In this document: piece after piece, positions 6,690 to 12,441 of the stretch
Position numbering within the stretch: the first letter of the stretch is position 1
Layout: every line of letters begins with the position of its first letter
NCBI GenBank assembly: GCA_964551305.1
Contig: CAZKBT010000081.1
Span: 1-12,441, forward strand
DNA length: 12,441 nt
Direction: 5' to 3'
Source of the DNA: JBAZDC01 sp041654595
Lineage (GTDB): Bacteria > Pseudomonadota > Gammaproteobacteria > Burkholderiales > Burkholderiaceae_B
Translations under genes and position numbers: made by a program
Notes under the pieces: generated by a model
Told to the model about the DNA's origin: nothing
Databases searched by the model: none
The model's input: only the letters and a program-made list of their open reading frames with translations

Positions 6690-7467
6690 GCCCGATCCGA
6701 TGATTTCACCGGCGCAAGCCGCCGTGGCTGACGGACCGCGTTTGCTGGCCGTGATGCGCCGGTCCGGAACGGCGCGGGTGACACGCCGCCATCTTCATGC
6801 GCGCGGGCAGTTACTCGGCGCGACGAAGGGCTTGCTATCCGCCGATGCGGGCAGCAGCCGCTGGGTGGTGCCCGCCACGCATGCCGTCTGGATACCGCCA
6901 AACACGTCGCATGGGCTACGCTCGCATGGGCCTTTCGCGGGGTGGAGCGTGTACGTGGCGGCATCCGCCTGCGCCGAACTGCCCCGCGAGCCATGCGTCC
7001 TGGCCGTCTCGGGCCTGATGCGCGAGGCCGTGGCGCGCGCCGCCTCGTGGACGGGCGAAGCGCTGGATGCGCCGCAGGCGCGGCTGGCGGACGTCATCCT
7101 CGACGAGATTCGTTCATCGCCGCAGGCTGCTCTGGGCCTGCCCATGCCGCGGGATGCGCGGCTGCTGAAGATCGTCCAAGCACTATCCGACCGGCCCGAT
7201 GATGGACGGCGGCTGGAGGAGTGGGCCGGATGGGCGTGCATTGCGCCCCGCACACCGACCCGCCGCTTCATTGCCGAGACCGGGTTCACCTTCACCGAAT
7301 GGCGCCAGCGCGTGCGTTTGCTCAAGGCATTGGAGCTGCTGGCGGACGGCAGGCAGGTGACGGCGATTGCGTTGGACTTGGGTTACGACAATGTGAGCGC
7401 GTTTATTTCGTTGTTCCGACGGGTTTTTGGAGTTACGCCTGGGCGCTATGATGGGTTGATGGGGTGA
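6688..7467 (+). CDS. AraC-family transcriptional regulator with N-terminal cupin domain
   Basis: A 259-aa regulator. The N-terminal cupin is recognisable by HLHARGQLL (35-43), a WVVP strand (59-62), and WIPP (68-71) followed by H75, the usual pattern of the NimR/YeaM-like subgroup. The C-terminal AraC domain (about 175-256) has two helix-turn-helix units; the second contains VTAIALDLGYDNVSAFISLF (224-243), and FGVTPGRY (247-254) closes the family signature. The first recognition helix (APRTPTRRF) contains a proline that could weaken it. An in-frame ATG 12 codons upstream exists, but the family fits the start at 6688. It is divergent from the NTF2-like pseudogene, its likely original target. 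Its inducer is not evident. Confidence 0.88.
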   Translation: MPDPMISPAQAAVADGPRLLAVMRRSGTARVTRRHLHARGQLLGATKGLLSADAGSSRWVVPATHAVWIPPNTSHGLRSHGPFAGWSVYVAASACAELPREPCVLAVSGLMREAVARAASWTGEALDAPQARLADVILDEIRSSPQAALGLPMPRDARLLKIVQALSDRPDDGRRLEEWAGWACIAPRTPTRRFIAETGFTFTEWRQRVRLLKALELLADGRQVTAIALDLGYDNVSAFISLFRRVFGVTPGRYDGLMG

Positions 7468-7664
7468 TTTGGTATTTTGTCGGGTGTATCGGGGGGATGC
7501 GGCGTCGGGGTTTTGGGCCTTCGAGCCTGTGTGCTGGAAAATCCTTCTCCATCATGCCGATAGTATCCTCTCGCCACACCAGCTTGCTCCACCCATGGGG
7601 TGACTGGCGTGGTATAGACCGTTAGGACGTGACGTGTTCATGGTCACTACTTGGCTTGCTTTTA

Positions 7665-8000
7665 TCAGAATTGATAGTTGACGAACGCTATCTTATTGCC
7701 GTCCGGGTCGCGCACGTAAGCCGCATACTGAGTTTCCCCGTACTCGGGCCGTGGACCTGCCGGACCTTCATCGGTGCCGCCCAGTGCCAAGGCGAGGGCG
7801 TACAGGCGGTCGATCGCCGCTTTCTTATCGCGCGGGTAACCGACAAAGAAAAGGGGGCGTGACGAATCGCCAGGCACACTCCATGAGGTGACGTGTTCAT
7901 CTCGCCAGCAGACGGCCATCCCCATTTCCTGGAATAAGGGGTCATAGAACCGAATGGCGCGCGCCAGATCGTTTGTGCCGAGCATAGTGTAGTGGATCAT
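7665..8000 (-). CDS. VOC-family (glyoxalase-like) protein, apparently shortened internally
   Basis: A 111-aa protein with vicinal-oxygen-chelate features: MIHYTMLGTNDLARAIRFYD at the start and YAAYVRDPDGNKIAFV near the end. A good ribosome site (GGGGAG) precedes the ATG. Relatives of this subgroup are about 125-135 residues and carry a Gly-Asn-Gly-x-Met-x-Ala-Phe-like strand between the FF.GYP strand and the helix DRLYALAL. Here GYPRDKKAAIDRLYALAL runs straight through, so about 15-18 residues seem missing near residues 55-58. The frame is intact. Enzymatic function is unknown and may be lost. Confidence 0.8.
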   Translation of the reverse strand: MIHYTMLGTNDLARAIRFYDPLFQEMGMAVCWRDEHVTSWSVPGDSSRPLFFVGYPRDKKAAIDRLYALALALGGTDEGPAGPRPEYGETQYAAYVRDPDGNKIAFVNYQF

Positions 8001-8201
8001 GGTTGCTCCCCGTTGACCACGTCTTTATGGATTTAGACACTGTTCGTTGAAGAACTGGGCCCATGTTTCCAATGCTGGTATTTTCGCTAGTATTTGTCAA
8101 TGACGTAATTAATTGATTTTTATATATATTATTTATTCTTGTGGGTTAGTGGTACAGAAACGGGGACGTCTTTTACATTGGTTTGAATTCGGCCCAGTTA
8201 G
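8001..8201. other. AT-rich intergenic stretch without a recognised gene
   Basis: No protein-like frame is visible. The centre (about 8100-8150) is strongly AT-rich (TTTTTATATATATTATTT), unlike the flanks. On the minus strand a TTGACA hexamer (8095-8100) could be a -35 for the VOC gene, but no convincing -10 follows. A short hairpin (CCCAG/CTGGG, 8193-8206) lies at the border with the toxin remnant. The stretch looks like a recombination scar. Confidence 0.4.
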
Positions 8202-8360
8202 CTGGGTACCTGCCGCAAGGTGTCGGTGCGCAACCCTTATCTGCTCGAGCTGGTGATCTCGTTCGGCGCTGCTGGATATGTGGCGCTATTCGAGATCGAA
8301 CCAGATGACATCGTGACGATATTGGCCGTGCGGCATCAGCGTGAGTCGGACTATCATTGA
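8202..8360 (+). pseudogene. RelE/ParE-family toxin, C-terminal remnant
   Basis: In this frame, opening after the TAG at 8199-8201, the sequence reads VRNPYLLELVISFGAAGYVA, then LFEIEPDDIVTILAVRHQRE and a stop at 8358-8360. This is the closing half of RelE/ParE plasmid-stabilisation toxins, which typically end GYVALxxxxxxxVxILAVRHQRExxY. About 50 of the usual 95-100 residues remain; the N-terminal half, start codon and antitoxin gene are gone. The left break coincides with the AT-rich stretch. The DNA from 8361 to 8576 shows no convincing gene on either strand and leads into the protease gene. Confidence 0.68.
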
Positions 8361-8576
8361 GTCGCTGACCGTCAGGCTCAGGGTGTGGATATCGGCGTAG
8401 CAGGCTGGATGCTCTTTGGCTCGCATTAGCAAGCGGCTTGATAGCGACAGGCCACGCTTGAGCAGTAGACGGCTTTCGTTGGCGACATCCCACACTATTC
8501 AAAGGTACACTCCTGTATCTGCGAGCGGCGTCCAGAAACCAGTCGGTCTCGCGCAACAAGAAATTTCAGGGTGCTT

Positions 8577-10586
8577 ATGACCTCATTGAATGTAATTCGC
8601 TGCTCACTGATCTCTACATTGGCCCTTGCGCTTTCCGCCTGCGATGGTTCTGGCGGATCCGGCGTACGGCCGGACCCCGACGTTGTCTGCGCTGAGTCTG
8701 GCCCTTATGCGTGCGAGACAGGTGCATCGGAGCCTTTGTATGCATTCCAATGGGCCTTAAATTATCAAAATAGCTATTTCAAGGATTATCCGGATGTTTT
8801 CGCAGGCGGGATGGATTTGAACGTTGAGCCGGTCCATCGGCAAGGCATCAAAGGCCAGGGAGTGAATGTGCTGGTGGTTGATTCGGGCGTCGACCTTCAC
8901 ACTGAAGACTTGATACCTAACGCGGACTTCTCGCTATCCTGGAACTTGGGTTCGAATACACAAGATCCCTATCCCACATATCCGGCGTCCCGGCCTGCTC
9001 CACACGGCACGGCAGTGGCGGGCATCATTGCCGCCGCTCAGAACGGCAAAGGCGTGATGGGCATCGCTCCGCGCGTCAATGTCGGCGGTGTGAACTACCT
9101 TGAGCATCAAGGCATTGCGAATTGGGCGGCGGCAATGGGAGGCGCACCGTGGTCCAGTTCCGCGGATGTCATCAACGCTTCCCTGGGATACTCCAAAGCA
9201 CCCTTTCCATACGACTCCGAGGACGATAGCTTCACACCGATCACACGCTCGCTCAAGAAACTGCGTGGCGGCAAGGGTGCCATTTACCTGAAGGCTGCGG
9301 GTAATGACTTCAACAGTTTTGAATGTGGACTTAGCGAAGCTTATTACGATTGCAGTAACCCGGGCAATGATGAAATAGGGCCGAAAGAGCCCAACACCAT
9401 CGTGGTGGCAGCAGTCAATGCGTTCGGCGAATCCAGCAGCTACAGCAGCGTGGGATCGGTCAACTGGATCAGTGGACTGGGCGGCGAGTATGGTAGCGGT
9501 GGAACTTATGGTGAAGTTGCCACTAGCTCCTATAGCGGGCCCACCATATTTTCCACTGATATGCGAGGCTGCGCTTTGGGCTATAGCACCAAAAGCGGAA
9601 GCACAGCCTTTTTGCGGGGCGAATCAAAGCGTAATGGCGTGCCTGACAACCCCAATTGTGATTATGCTTACATGAATGGCACATCCGCTGCGACGCCGAC
9701 GATCGCAGGGGTAGTTGCGTTGATGCTTGCCGCCAATCCTGATCTGGGCTGGCGTGACGTTCGTGACATCTTGCGAATATCAGCGCGCAAGGTCGACGCT
9801 GGCTACGAGCAAGGGTCGCCCCACCGGCAGGGCCTGATTCCTTATGGCGCGCGCATGGATCTCGTCACCAATCAATTGCTAGAGGAACTGGGCGGTAAGG
9901 ACGATATCCAGCCTGGCTCGAAGGTGTTCCCGATCGATCTTGGTTGGCAAAAAAATGGCGCCGGCTACGAGCATTCCAATTGGTATGGGTTCGGTTTGCC
10001 CGATACGGCGCGCGCCGTAGAACTGGCACGGGAGTACAAACGGGATCCAGCGCTGAGCCGGCTCGACGATGTCAAGATACCCGAATTCCAGAATATCAGT
10101 ACCTGGTACCAGGGAGACACATATGCAAAGGTCCTCGAAGAGGAAGGTATAACCAATGCGCAAGCGCGCGACCTTCCTTACCGGGAAATTACTCTTTTGG
10201 GAACACTGAACATGGCAGAGCAGACCGTGGATACCGTGCAGGTCCGCCTGTCTGGAGATAACGTTTGTCTGGGTTCTGTTGGGATTGCCGTGCAGTCTCC
10301 GCTGGGCACGATGTCGCTACTGAAGCTTCCCAACGACATTTTTCGCTCACAGGAGGTCACGGAGTTCGAGGATTATGGCATGAGCAGTGTGGCTTTCTAT
10401 GGCGAGGCCGCAGCCGGCAATTGGAACGTCTACCTGGTGGCGGCTAATCCCGAGCTTGCGCTAAATTACGGGCAGGAGAATGAAGCAGGGGAGATTGAGC
10501 CTGCTGTGTCTCTAAGCTGCTTCGGCGACGCTGCCGCCCCGGCTGACTATCTCCTGCATGCGCAGGCTCGTATCATTGCACAATAA
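8577..10586 (+). CDS. Lipoprotein kexin-like subtilase (S8 domain plus P/Homo B domain)
   Basis: A 669-aa exported serine protease. The signal peptide ends in lipobox LSAC with lipidated Cys22, followed by a short Gly/Ser linker. The S8 domain carries the catalytic triad Asp102 (VVDSG), His143 (PHGTAVAG) and Ser370 (NGTSAATP), with oxyanion Asn243 (KAAGND). A proprotein-convertase P domain fills about 525-665 (starting near YREITLLGTLNM). Only about 30 residues separate Cys22 from the start of the catalytic domain (EPLYAFQW), so there is no room for an I9-type propeptide. Eight further cysteines could form disulfides. The ATG at 8577 is preferred over a GTG at 8571 because AGGG sits 5 bases upstream. 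The layout and downstream partner resemble Aeromonas sobria ASP. GC looks lower than in the neighbouring operon, suggesting separate acquisition. Confidence 0.92.
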   Translation: MTSLNVIRCSLISTLALALSACDGSGGSGVRPDPDVVCAESGPYACETGASEPLYAFQWALNYQNSYFKDYPDVFAGGMDLNVEPVHRQGIKGQGVNVLVVDSGVDLHTEDLIPNADFSLSWNLGSNTQDPYPTYPASRPAPHGTAVAGIIAAAQNGKGVMGIAPRVNVGGVNYLEHQGIANWAAAMGGAPWSSSADVINASLGYSKAPFPYDSEDDSFTPITRSLKKLRGGKGAIYLKAAGNDFNSFECGLSEAYYDCSNPGNDEIGPKEPNTIVVAAVNAFGESSSYSSVGSVNWISGLGGEYGSGGTYGEVATSSYSGPTIFSTDMRGCALGYSTKSGSTAFLRGESKRNGVPDNPNCDYAYMNGTSAATPTIAGVVALMLAANPDLGWRDVRDILRISARKVDAGYEQGSPHRQGLIPYGARMDLVTNQLLEELGGKDDIQPGSKVFPIDLGWQKNGAGYEHSNWYGFGLPDTARAVELAREYKRDPALSRLDDVKIPEFQNISTWYQGDTYAKVLEEEGITNAQARDLPYREITLLGTLNMAEQTVDTVQVRLSGDNVCLGSVGIAVQSPLGTMSLLKLPNDIFRSQEVTEFEDYGMSSVAFYGEAAAGNWNVYLVAANPELALNYGQENEAGEIEPAVSLSCFGDAAAPADYLLHAQARIIAQ

Positions 10587-10615
10587 ATAGGTCTTGCCTG
10601 ACACAAGGACACTTT

Positions 10616-11071
10616 ATGAAATGGATCAATAGTATTTTTGGCGGCGTCGCTGCGGTTCTGCTGGTTGTTGGTGCTGAAGCTGCCGGCACATATACGCCTG
10701 GCAGCAGAATTTCGGCCGACGAGCTCGGCCAACTCACCAATCTGCCGACTTATAACGTAGGCAAGCAATCCTATCGTCTGCTGCCGCAGAAAGGTGTCGA
10801 TGGCGCCAGCTTATTGGTTGACAGTAAAGGTTTGGTGGTAAGCAGCGGAAACGAAATTCTTGTCACAGGAGCATCGGAAGCGGAGATTCGTTCAGGCGCA
10901 AGGCCCGGCCCCGCTCCAGTGTCGATTCAATACCTCGCCGCCACAGGCATCGCGCTGATGCGCTATGCCGATTTCCCGACAGCGGTGGCTGCAGTGGCAC
11001 CGCTGCAACAGAGCCTGCCCGGCGCGTCCGTACGCCTGGCTATCAGCCGCGGAACGGCGCGGGCCTATTAG
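10616..11071 (+). CDS. Small exported protein, candidate external chaperone of the subtilase
   Basis: A 151-aa protein with a Sec signal peptide (hydrophobic 8-19, cleavage near A22/A23) and no lipobox. It starts 29 bp after the protease stop, behind a good ribosome site (AAGGA, 10605-10609), and is surely cotranscribed. The C-terminal half alternates strand and helix: SIQYLAA, GIALMRYADF, the helix PTAVAAVAPLQQSL, then GASVRLAI. This is reminiscent of the ferredoxin-like fold of subtilase propeptides, and the chain ends in a short tail (SRGTARAY). Position, export and length match ORF2 of Aeromonas sobria (about 152 aa), the separate chaperone of the propeptide-less protease ASP. That role is inferred from context and size; I see no long sequence motif that proves it. 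Confidence 0.75.
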   Translation: MKWINSIFGGVAAVLLVVGAEAAGTYTPGSRISADELGQLTNLPTYNVGKQSYRLLPQKGVDGASLLVDSKGLVVSSGNEILVTGASEAEIRSGARPGPAPVSIQYLAATGIALMRYADFPTAVAAVAPLQQSLPGASVRLAISRGTARAY

Positions 11072-11215
11072 TGCCCCAATTGCCGCATCGCGGCGGCGTC
11101 ATAGGTGTTTTCACGGCTTTCTATCTTCATCGGCTACGCTGTACGGTCGTTTACTCAAAATGGACGTGCTACGGATTACGGCATTGAGTCGTTCAAGTCT
11201 TTACTGCCCATCGAC

Positions 11216-11551
11216 TTAGGCGTGGGTCAACACCAGGTGGCCGATTGGCTCTGCCGTCTCGCGCACACGAATTTCGATGTCGTAGCCCAGGCGGTTCAGG
11301 CAATCCATCAGCTTGCGTTCGGAAAAGTTCGAGAACTCGCCGCGCAACAGGCTCGACACCTTGGGTTGAGTCAGACTCATGCGCTTTGCCGCTTCGGCTT
11401 GCGTCAGTCCGCGTTCGCGGATGGCTTTGGCAATTTCGACGGTCAGACCAGACTTGATCTGTAGTTTGTCGGCGTCGGGCAAACTCAGGTCGGCAAACAC
11501 GTTGCCCGAGCTGACTTCGACCTCGATCCCTTCAACGATGCGTTTACTCAT
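11216..11551 (-). CDS. XRE-family HigA-like antitoxin
   Basis: A 111-aa protein with an XRE helix-turn-helix (about 37-75): GLTQAEAAKRMSLTQPKVSSLLRG is its core, here spanning 48-71. It is preceded by the NVFADLSLPDADKL segment and followed by SERKLMDCLNRLGYDIEI, the usual shape of HigA-type antitoxins of the HTH_37 group. A ribosome site AGGAG lies 8 bases upstream of the ATG. Such genes normally follow a RelE/HigB toxin gene and repress the pair. Here the upstream frame overlaps its start by 8 bases, as a toxin gene would, but that frame begins as an integrase. The antitoxin is probably intact but orphaned. Confidence 0.82.
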   Translation of the reverse strand: MSKRIVEGIEVEVSSGNVFADLSLPDADKLQIKSGLTVEIAKAIRERGLTQAEAAKRMSLTQPKVSSLLRGEFSNFSERKLMDCLNRLGYDIEIRVRETAEPIGHLVLTHA

Positions 11552-11885
11552 GTCTCAACTCCTGTGCGACGATTGCAGCGGCCTTCATATGCTGACGGAT
11601 GATGTCCATATTGCTCTTGCTGCTCTCATCGAGCGTCCTGCGGGTTGTGATGCCTTGAGCGCGCAGCGCGTTCGCCTCTCTGGTGAGTTCACGTGCCATT
11701 GCGAGGGTGATCGTCGGGTAGGCGCTTAGGCCGATCTTGATTTGTTTTTCGTCGGACTTGTAGCGGTAGAGCCAACTTTTGCTGGATGCGCGCACGCGCA
11801 GGTAGAGGCCATCGCCGTCATTCAGCATCTGTTCTTTGGCGCTGGGCGAGAGGGTGCGGATCTTAAGGTCAGTCAGGAATCCCAT
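11544..11885 (-). pseudogene. Chimeric remnant: integrase arm-binding N terminus joined to a possible toxin tail
   Basis: Residues 1 to about 78 of this 113-aa frame match the DUF4102 arm-binding domain of tyrosine integrases of the P4/island type: MGFLTDLKIRTLSPSAKEQM at the start, then DGDGLYLRV, SWLYRY, IGLSAYPTITLAMAREL and ANALRAQGI. The core-binding and catalytic domains (about 300 residues) are absent. The last 33 or so residues (SKSNMDIIRQHMKAAAIVAQ and onward) do not resemble integrase and run into the start of the HigA-like gene, where a HigB/RelE toxin C terminus belongs. I infer a deletion that fused the integrase start to the end of the toxin gene. The first part is well supported, the toxin origin less so. 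An ATG 23 codons upstream is unlikely as start. Confidence 0.65.
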
Positions 11886-12067
11886 AGGTGTACCCCTGCA
11901 AAAAGAAAACTGGGCACAACCAGTCTGGGGGACACCTTGGGGGGAGGGGGGCACGCAACGTCGGGATTTGATGAAGCTTGATGGGACCTCATGGGTTAAG
12001 TTTTTAACCTAACCGCATGATTTTTTTGAGAGTTTGGTGTGGCTTGAACCTGTTTGGAACAAGCCGT

Positions 12068-12120
12068 TGGTGCGGGGGGCCGGAATCGAACCGGCACGCC
12101 TTGCGGCGGGGGATTTTGAG
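12068..12120 (-). other. tRNA-Leu(CAA) 3' fragment, likely attachment-site core
   Basis: On the minus strand this reads as the 3' part of a leucine tRNA: anticodon loop CTCAAAA (12120-12114, anticodon CAA), stem side TCCCC, variable arm CGCC-GCAA-GGCG, T arm GCCGG-TTCGATT-CCGGC, acceptor strand CCCCCGC, discriminator A and CCA (12070-12068). The 5' half is missing; upstream sequence neither pairs with the anticodon stem nor supplies the D arm or acceptor strand. Identity beginning at the anticodon loop is typical of att cores used by tRNA-targeting tyrosine integrases, and an integrase start lies about 180 bp away in the same orientation. Confidence 0.8.
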
Positions 12121-12179
12121 TCGGTGATTTACAGTATTTCTACAGGGAAATGGGGCGAATTCTAGCGTAGGTTGAAATA

Positions 12180-12239
12180 GGTAAAACCAGTTTCAAATCA
12201 GTAGGTTAGCGTATTTTACCTGAATTGGTGAAAACTGGT
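12180..12239. repeat. Nested short inverted repeats next to the attachment core
   Basis: GGTAAAA (12180-12186) pairs with TTTTACC (12214-12220), and ACCAGTTT (12186-12193) pairs with AAACTGGT (12232-12239). The pairs interleave, so they cannot form one simple hairpin. They could be arm-type integrase or repressor sites flanking the att core. This is weak evidence in AT-rich DNA. Confidence 0.3.
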
Positions 12240-12241
12240 CA

Positions 12242-12274
12242 CTGTACCTGTACTGTACCGAAATTTCGGTACAG
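12242..12274. promoter_or_regulatory. Operator-like cluster: 22-bp perfect palindrome plus an extra half-site
   Basis: Bases 12253-12274 form a perfect 22-bp palindrome with half CTGTACCGAAA. The outer motif CTGTACC occurs a third time at 12242-12248, exactly 11 bp (one helical turn) before the left half-site. This is the architecture of a cooperative dimer-binding operator. There is no T-run on either side, so it is not an obvious terminator. The binding protein is not identified. Confidence 0.5.
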
Positions 12275-12387
12275 CTGTGTGGCAAGAAAAGGCTGATTGC
12301 AGTGATCCCTATAAAGCCGTTGACATGCTTCTCAAGCCATTTGAGCAATTACGCGATACTTGCTGGATAGGCTTCAATGGAAATGTA

Positions 12388-12441
12388 TGTAATGACCCAG
12401 CAGTTTCTGCTCAGATCACGCGGCTAATGCAAAAGCTTCAG
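12388..12441 (+). mobile_element. Right-border insertion-sequence end (inverted copy of the left border)
   Basis: Begins TGTAATGACCCAG at 12388 and runs to the window end; 12388-12440 is the exact reverse complement of 1-53. The adjoining unique DNA differs from that at the left border, so this is a second insertion site with the element body to the right. No target duplication can be judged because only one end of each copy is present. The IS family is not assigned. Confidence 0.6.

Noticed and set aside
7629..7900. 13-bp direct repeat GTGACGTGTTCAT at 7629-7641 and 7888-7900
   Set aside because: About one such 13-mer pair is expected by chance in a window of this size, and the flanks of the two copies do not match.
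8286..8495. 69-aa minus-strand frame upstream of the protease gene
   Set aside because: It overlaps the toxin remnant antisense and matches nothing I recognise. It reads fairly protein-like, so a homology search would be worthwhile, but I cannot support it.
8173..8559. 128-aa minus-strand frame
   Set aside because: It is Arg/Pro/Ser-rich shadow sequence across the toxin remnant and empty DNA, with no motif or ribosome site.
11994..12009. Hairpin GGTTAA/TTAACC between the integrase remnant and the tRNA fragment
   Set aside because: The 6-bp AT-rich stem is weak and no T-run follows directly; it may be chance.
12232..12441. Plus-strand frame open to the window end (ATG at 12325), reading into the right border repeat
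   Set aside because: Part of it (LLKPFEQLRDTCWIGF) reads like protein, but there is no ribosome site, it is cut by the window end, and it crosses the border repeat. It cannot be judged without the flanking sequence.
1..12441. CRISPR array, rRNA, complete tRNA or riboswitch
   Set aside because: No regularly spaced repeats, no rRNA-like sequence, no complete tRNA cloverleaf and no known riboswitch core were seen on reading both strands.

Overview
The window looks like accessory or remodelled chromosomal DNA from a GC-rich proteobacterium, most likely a beta-proteobacterium of the Bordetella/Achromobacter kind. That placement rests on general protein style and codon use; no rRNA or other marker gene fixes the taxon. 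Its two ends carry the same 53-bp sequence in inverted orientation (1-53 and 12388-12440). This looks like the outer end of one insertion-sequence type at both borders, so the segment probably lies between two oppositely oriented IS copies, or is a contig that stopped inside them.

Left part (about 14-6290), all on the minus strand and read right to left: a Fur-box-like site and AT-rich promoter (6244-6290); a TonB-dependent outer-membrane receptor of the haem/haemoglobin type; an EF-hand lipoprotein; an exported DUF2271 protein with a flavinylation motif; a small PepSY-type membrane protein; an ApbE FAD:protein FMN transferase; and a membrane-anchored flavodoxin/FAD reductase. Together they read as an iron-regulated uptake and reduction operon. 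The receptor brings in an iron ligand. Electrons would pass from the cytoplasmic reductase through the PepSY membrane protein to an FMN that ApbE attaches covalently to the DUF2271 protein. The last gene is cut by the left IS end inside its FAD domain, so the electron-input module is probably dead in this strain.

Middle part (about 6409-8360): a decaying zone. It holds an NTF2/SnoaL-like pseudogene with a frameshift and internal deletion, a divergent AraC-family regulator with a cupin domain, a VOC/glyoxalase-like gene that seems to lack an internal strand, an AT-rich gap, and the 3' half of a RelE/ParE-type toxin gene.

Right-middle part (8577-11071, plus strand): a two-gene unit with visibly lower GC than the operon. 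The first gene encodes a lipoprotein subtilase of the kexin/furin type (S8 domain plus P domain) with no room for an N-terminal propeptide. The second encodes a small exported protein, 151 aa. Size, order and topology match the Aeromonas sobria ASP/ORF2 pair, in which ORF2 is an external chaperone replacing the propeptide. This is the most interesting system in the window.

Right end (11216-12441): remains of a tRNA-Leu-targeted integrative element. There is a HigA-like XRE antitoxin, an ORF joining an integrase arm-binding domain to what may be the tail of the lost HigB-type toxin, a 3' fragment of tRNA-Leu(CAA) that looks like an attachment core, a 22-bp perfect palindrome with matching half-sites, and the right IS end.
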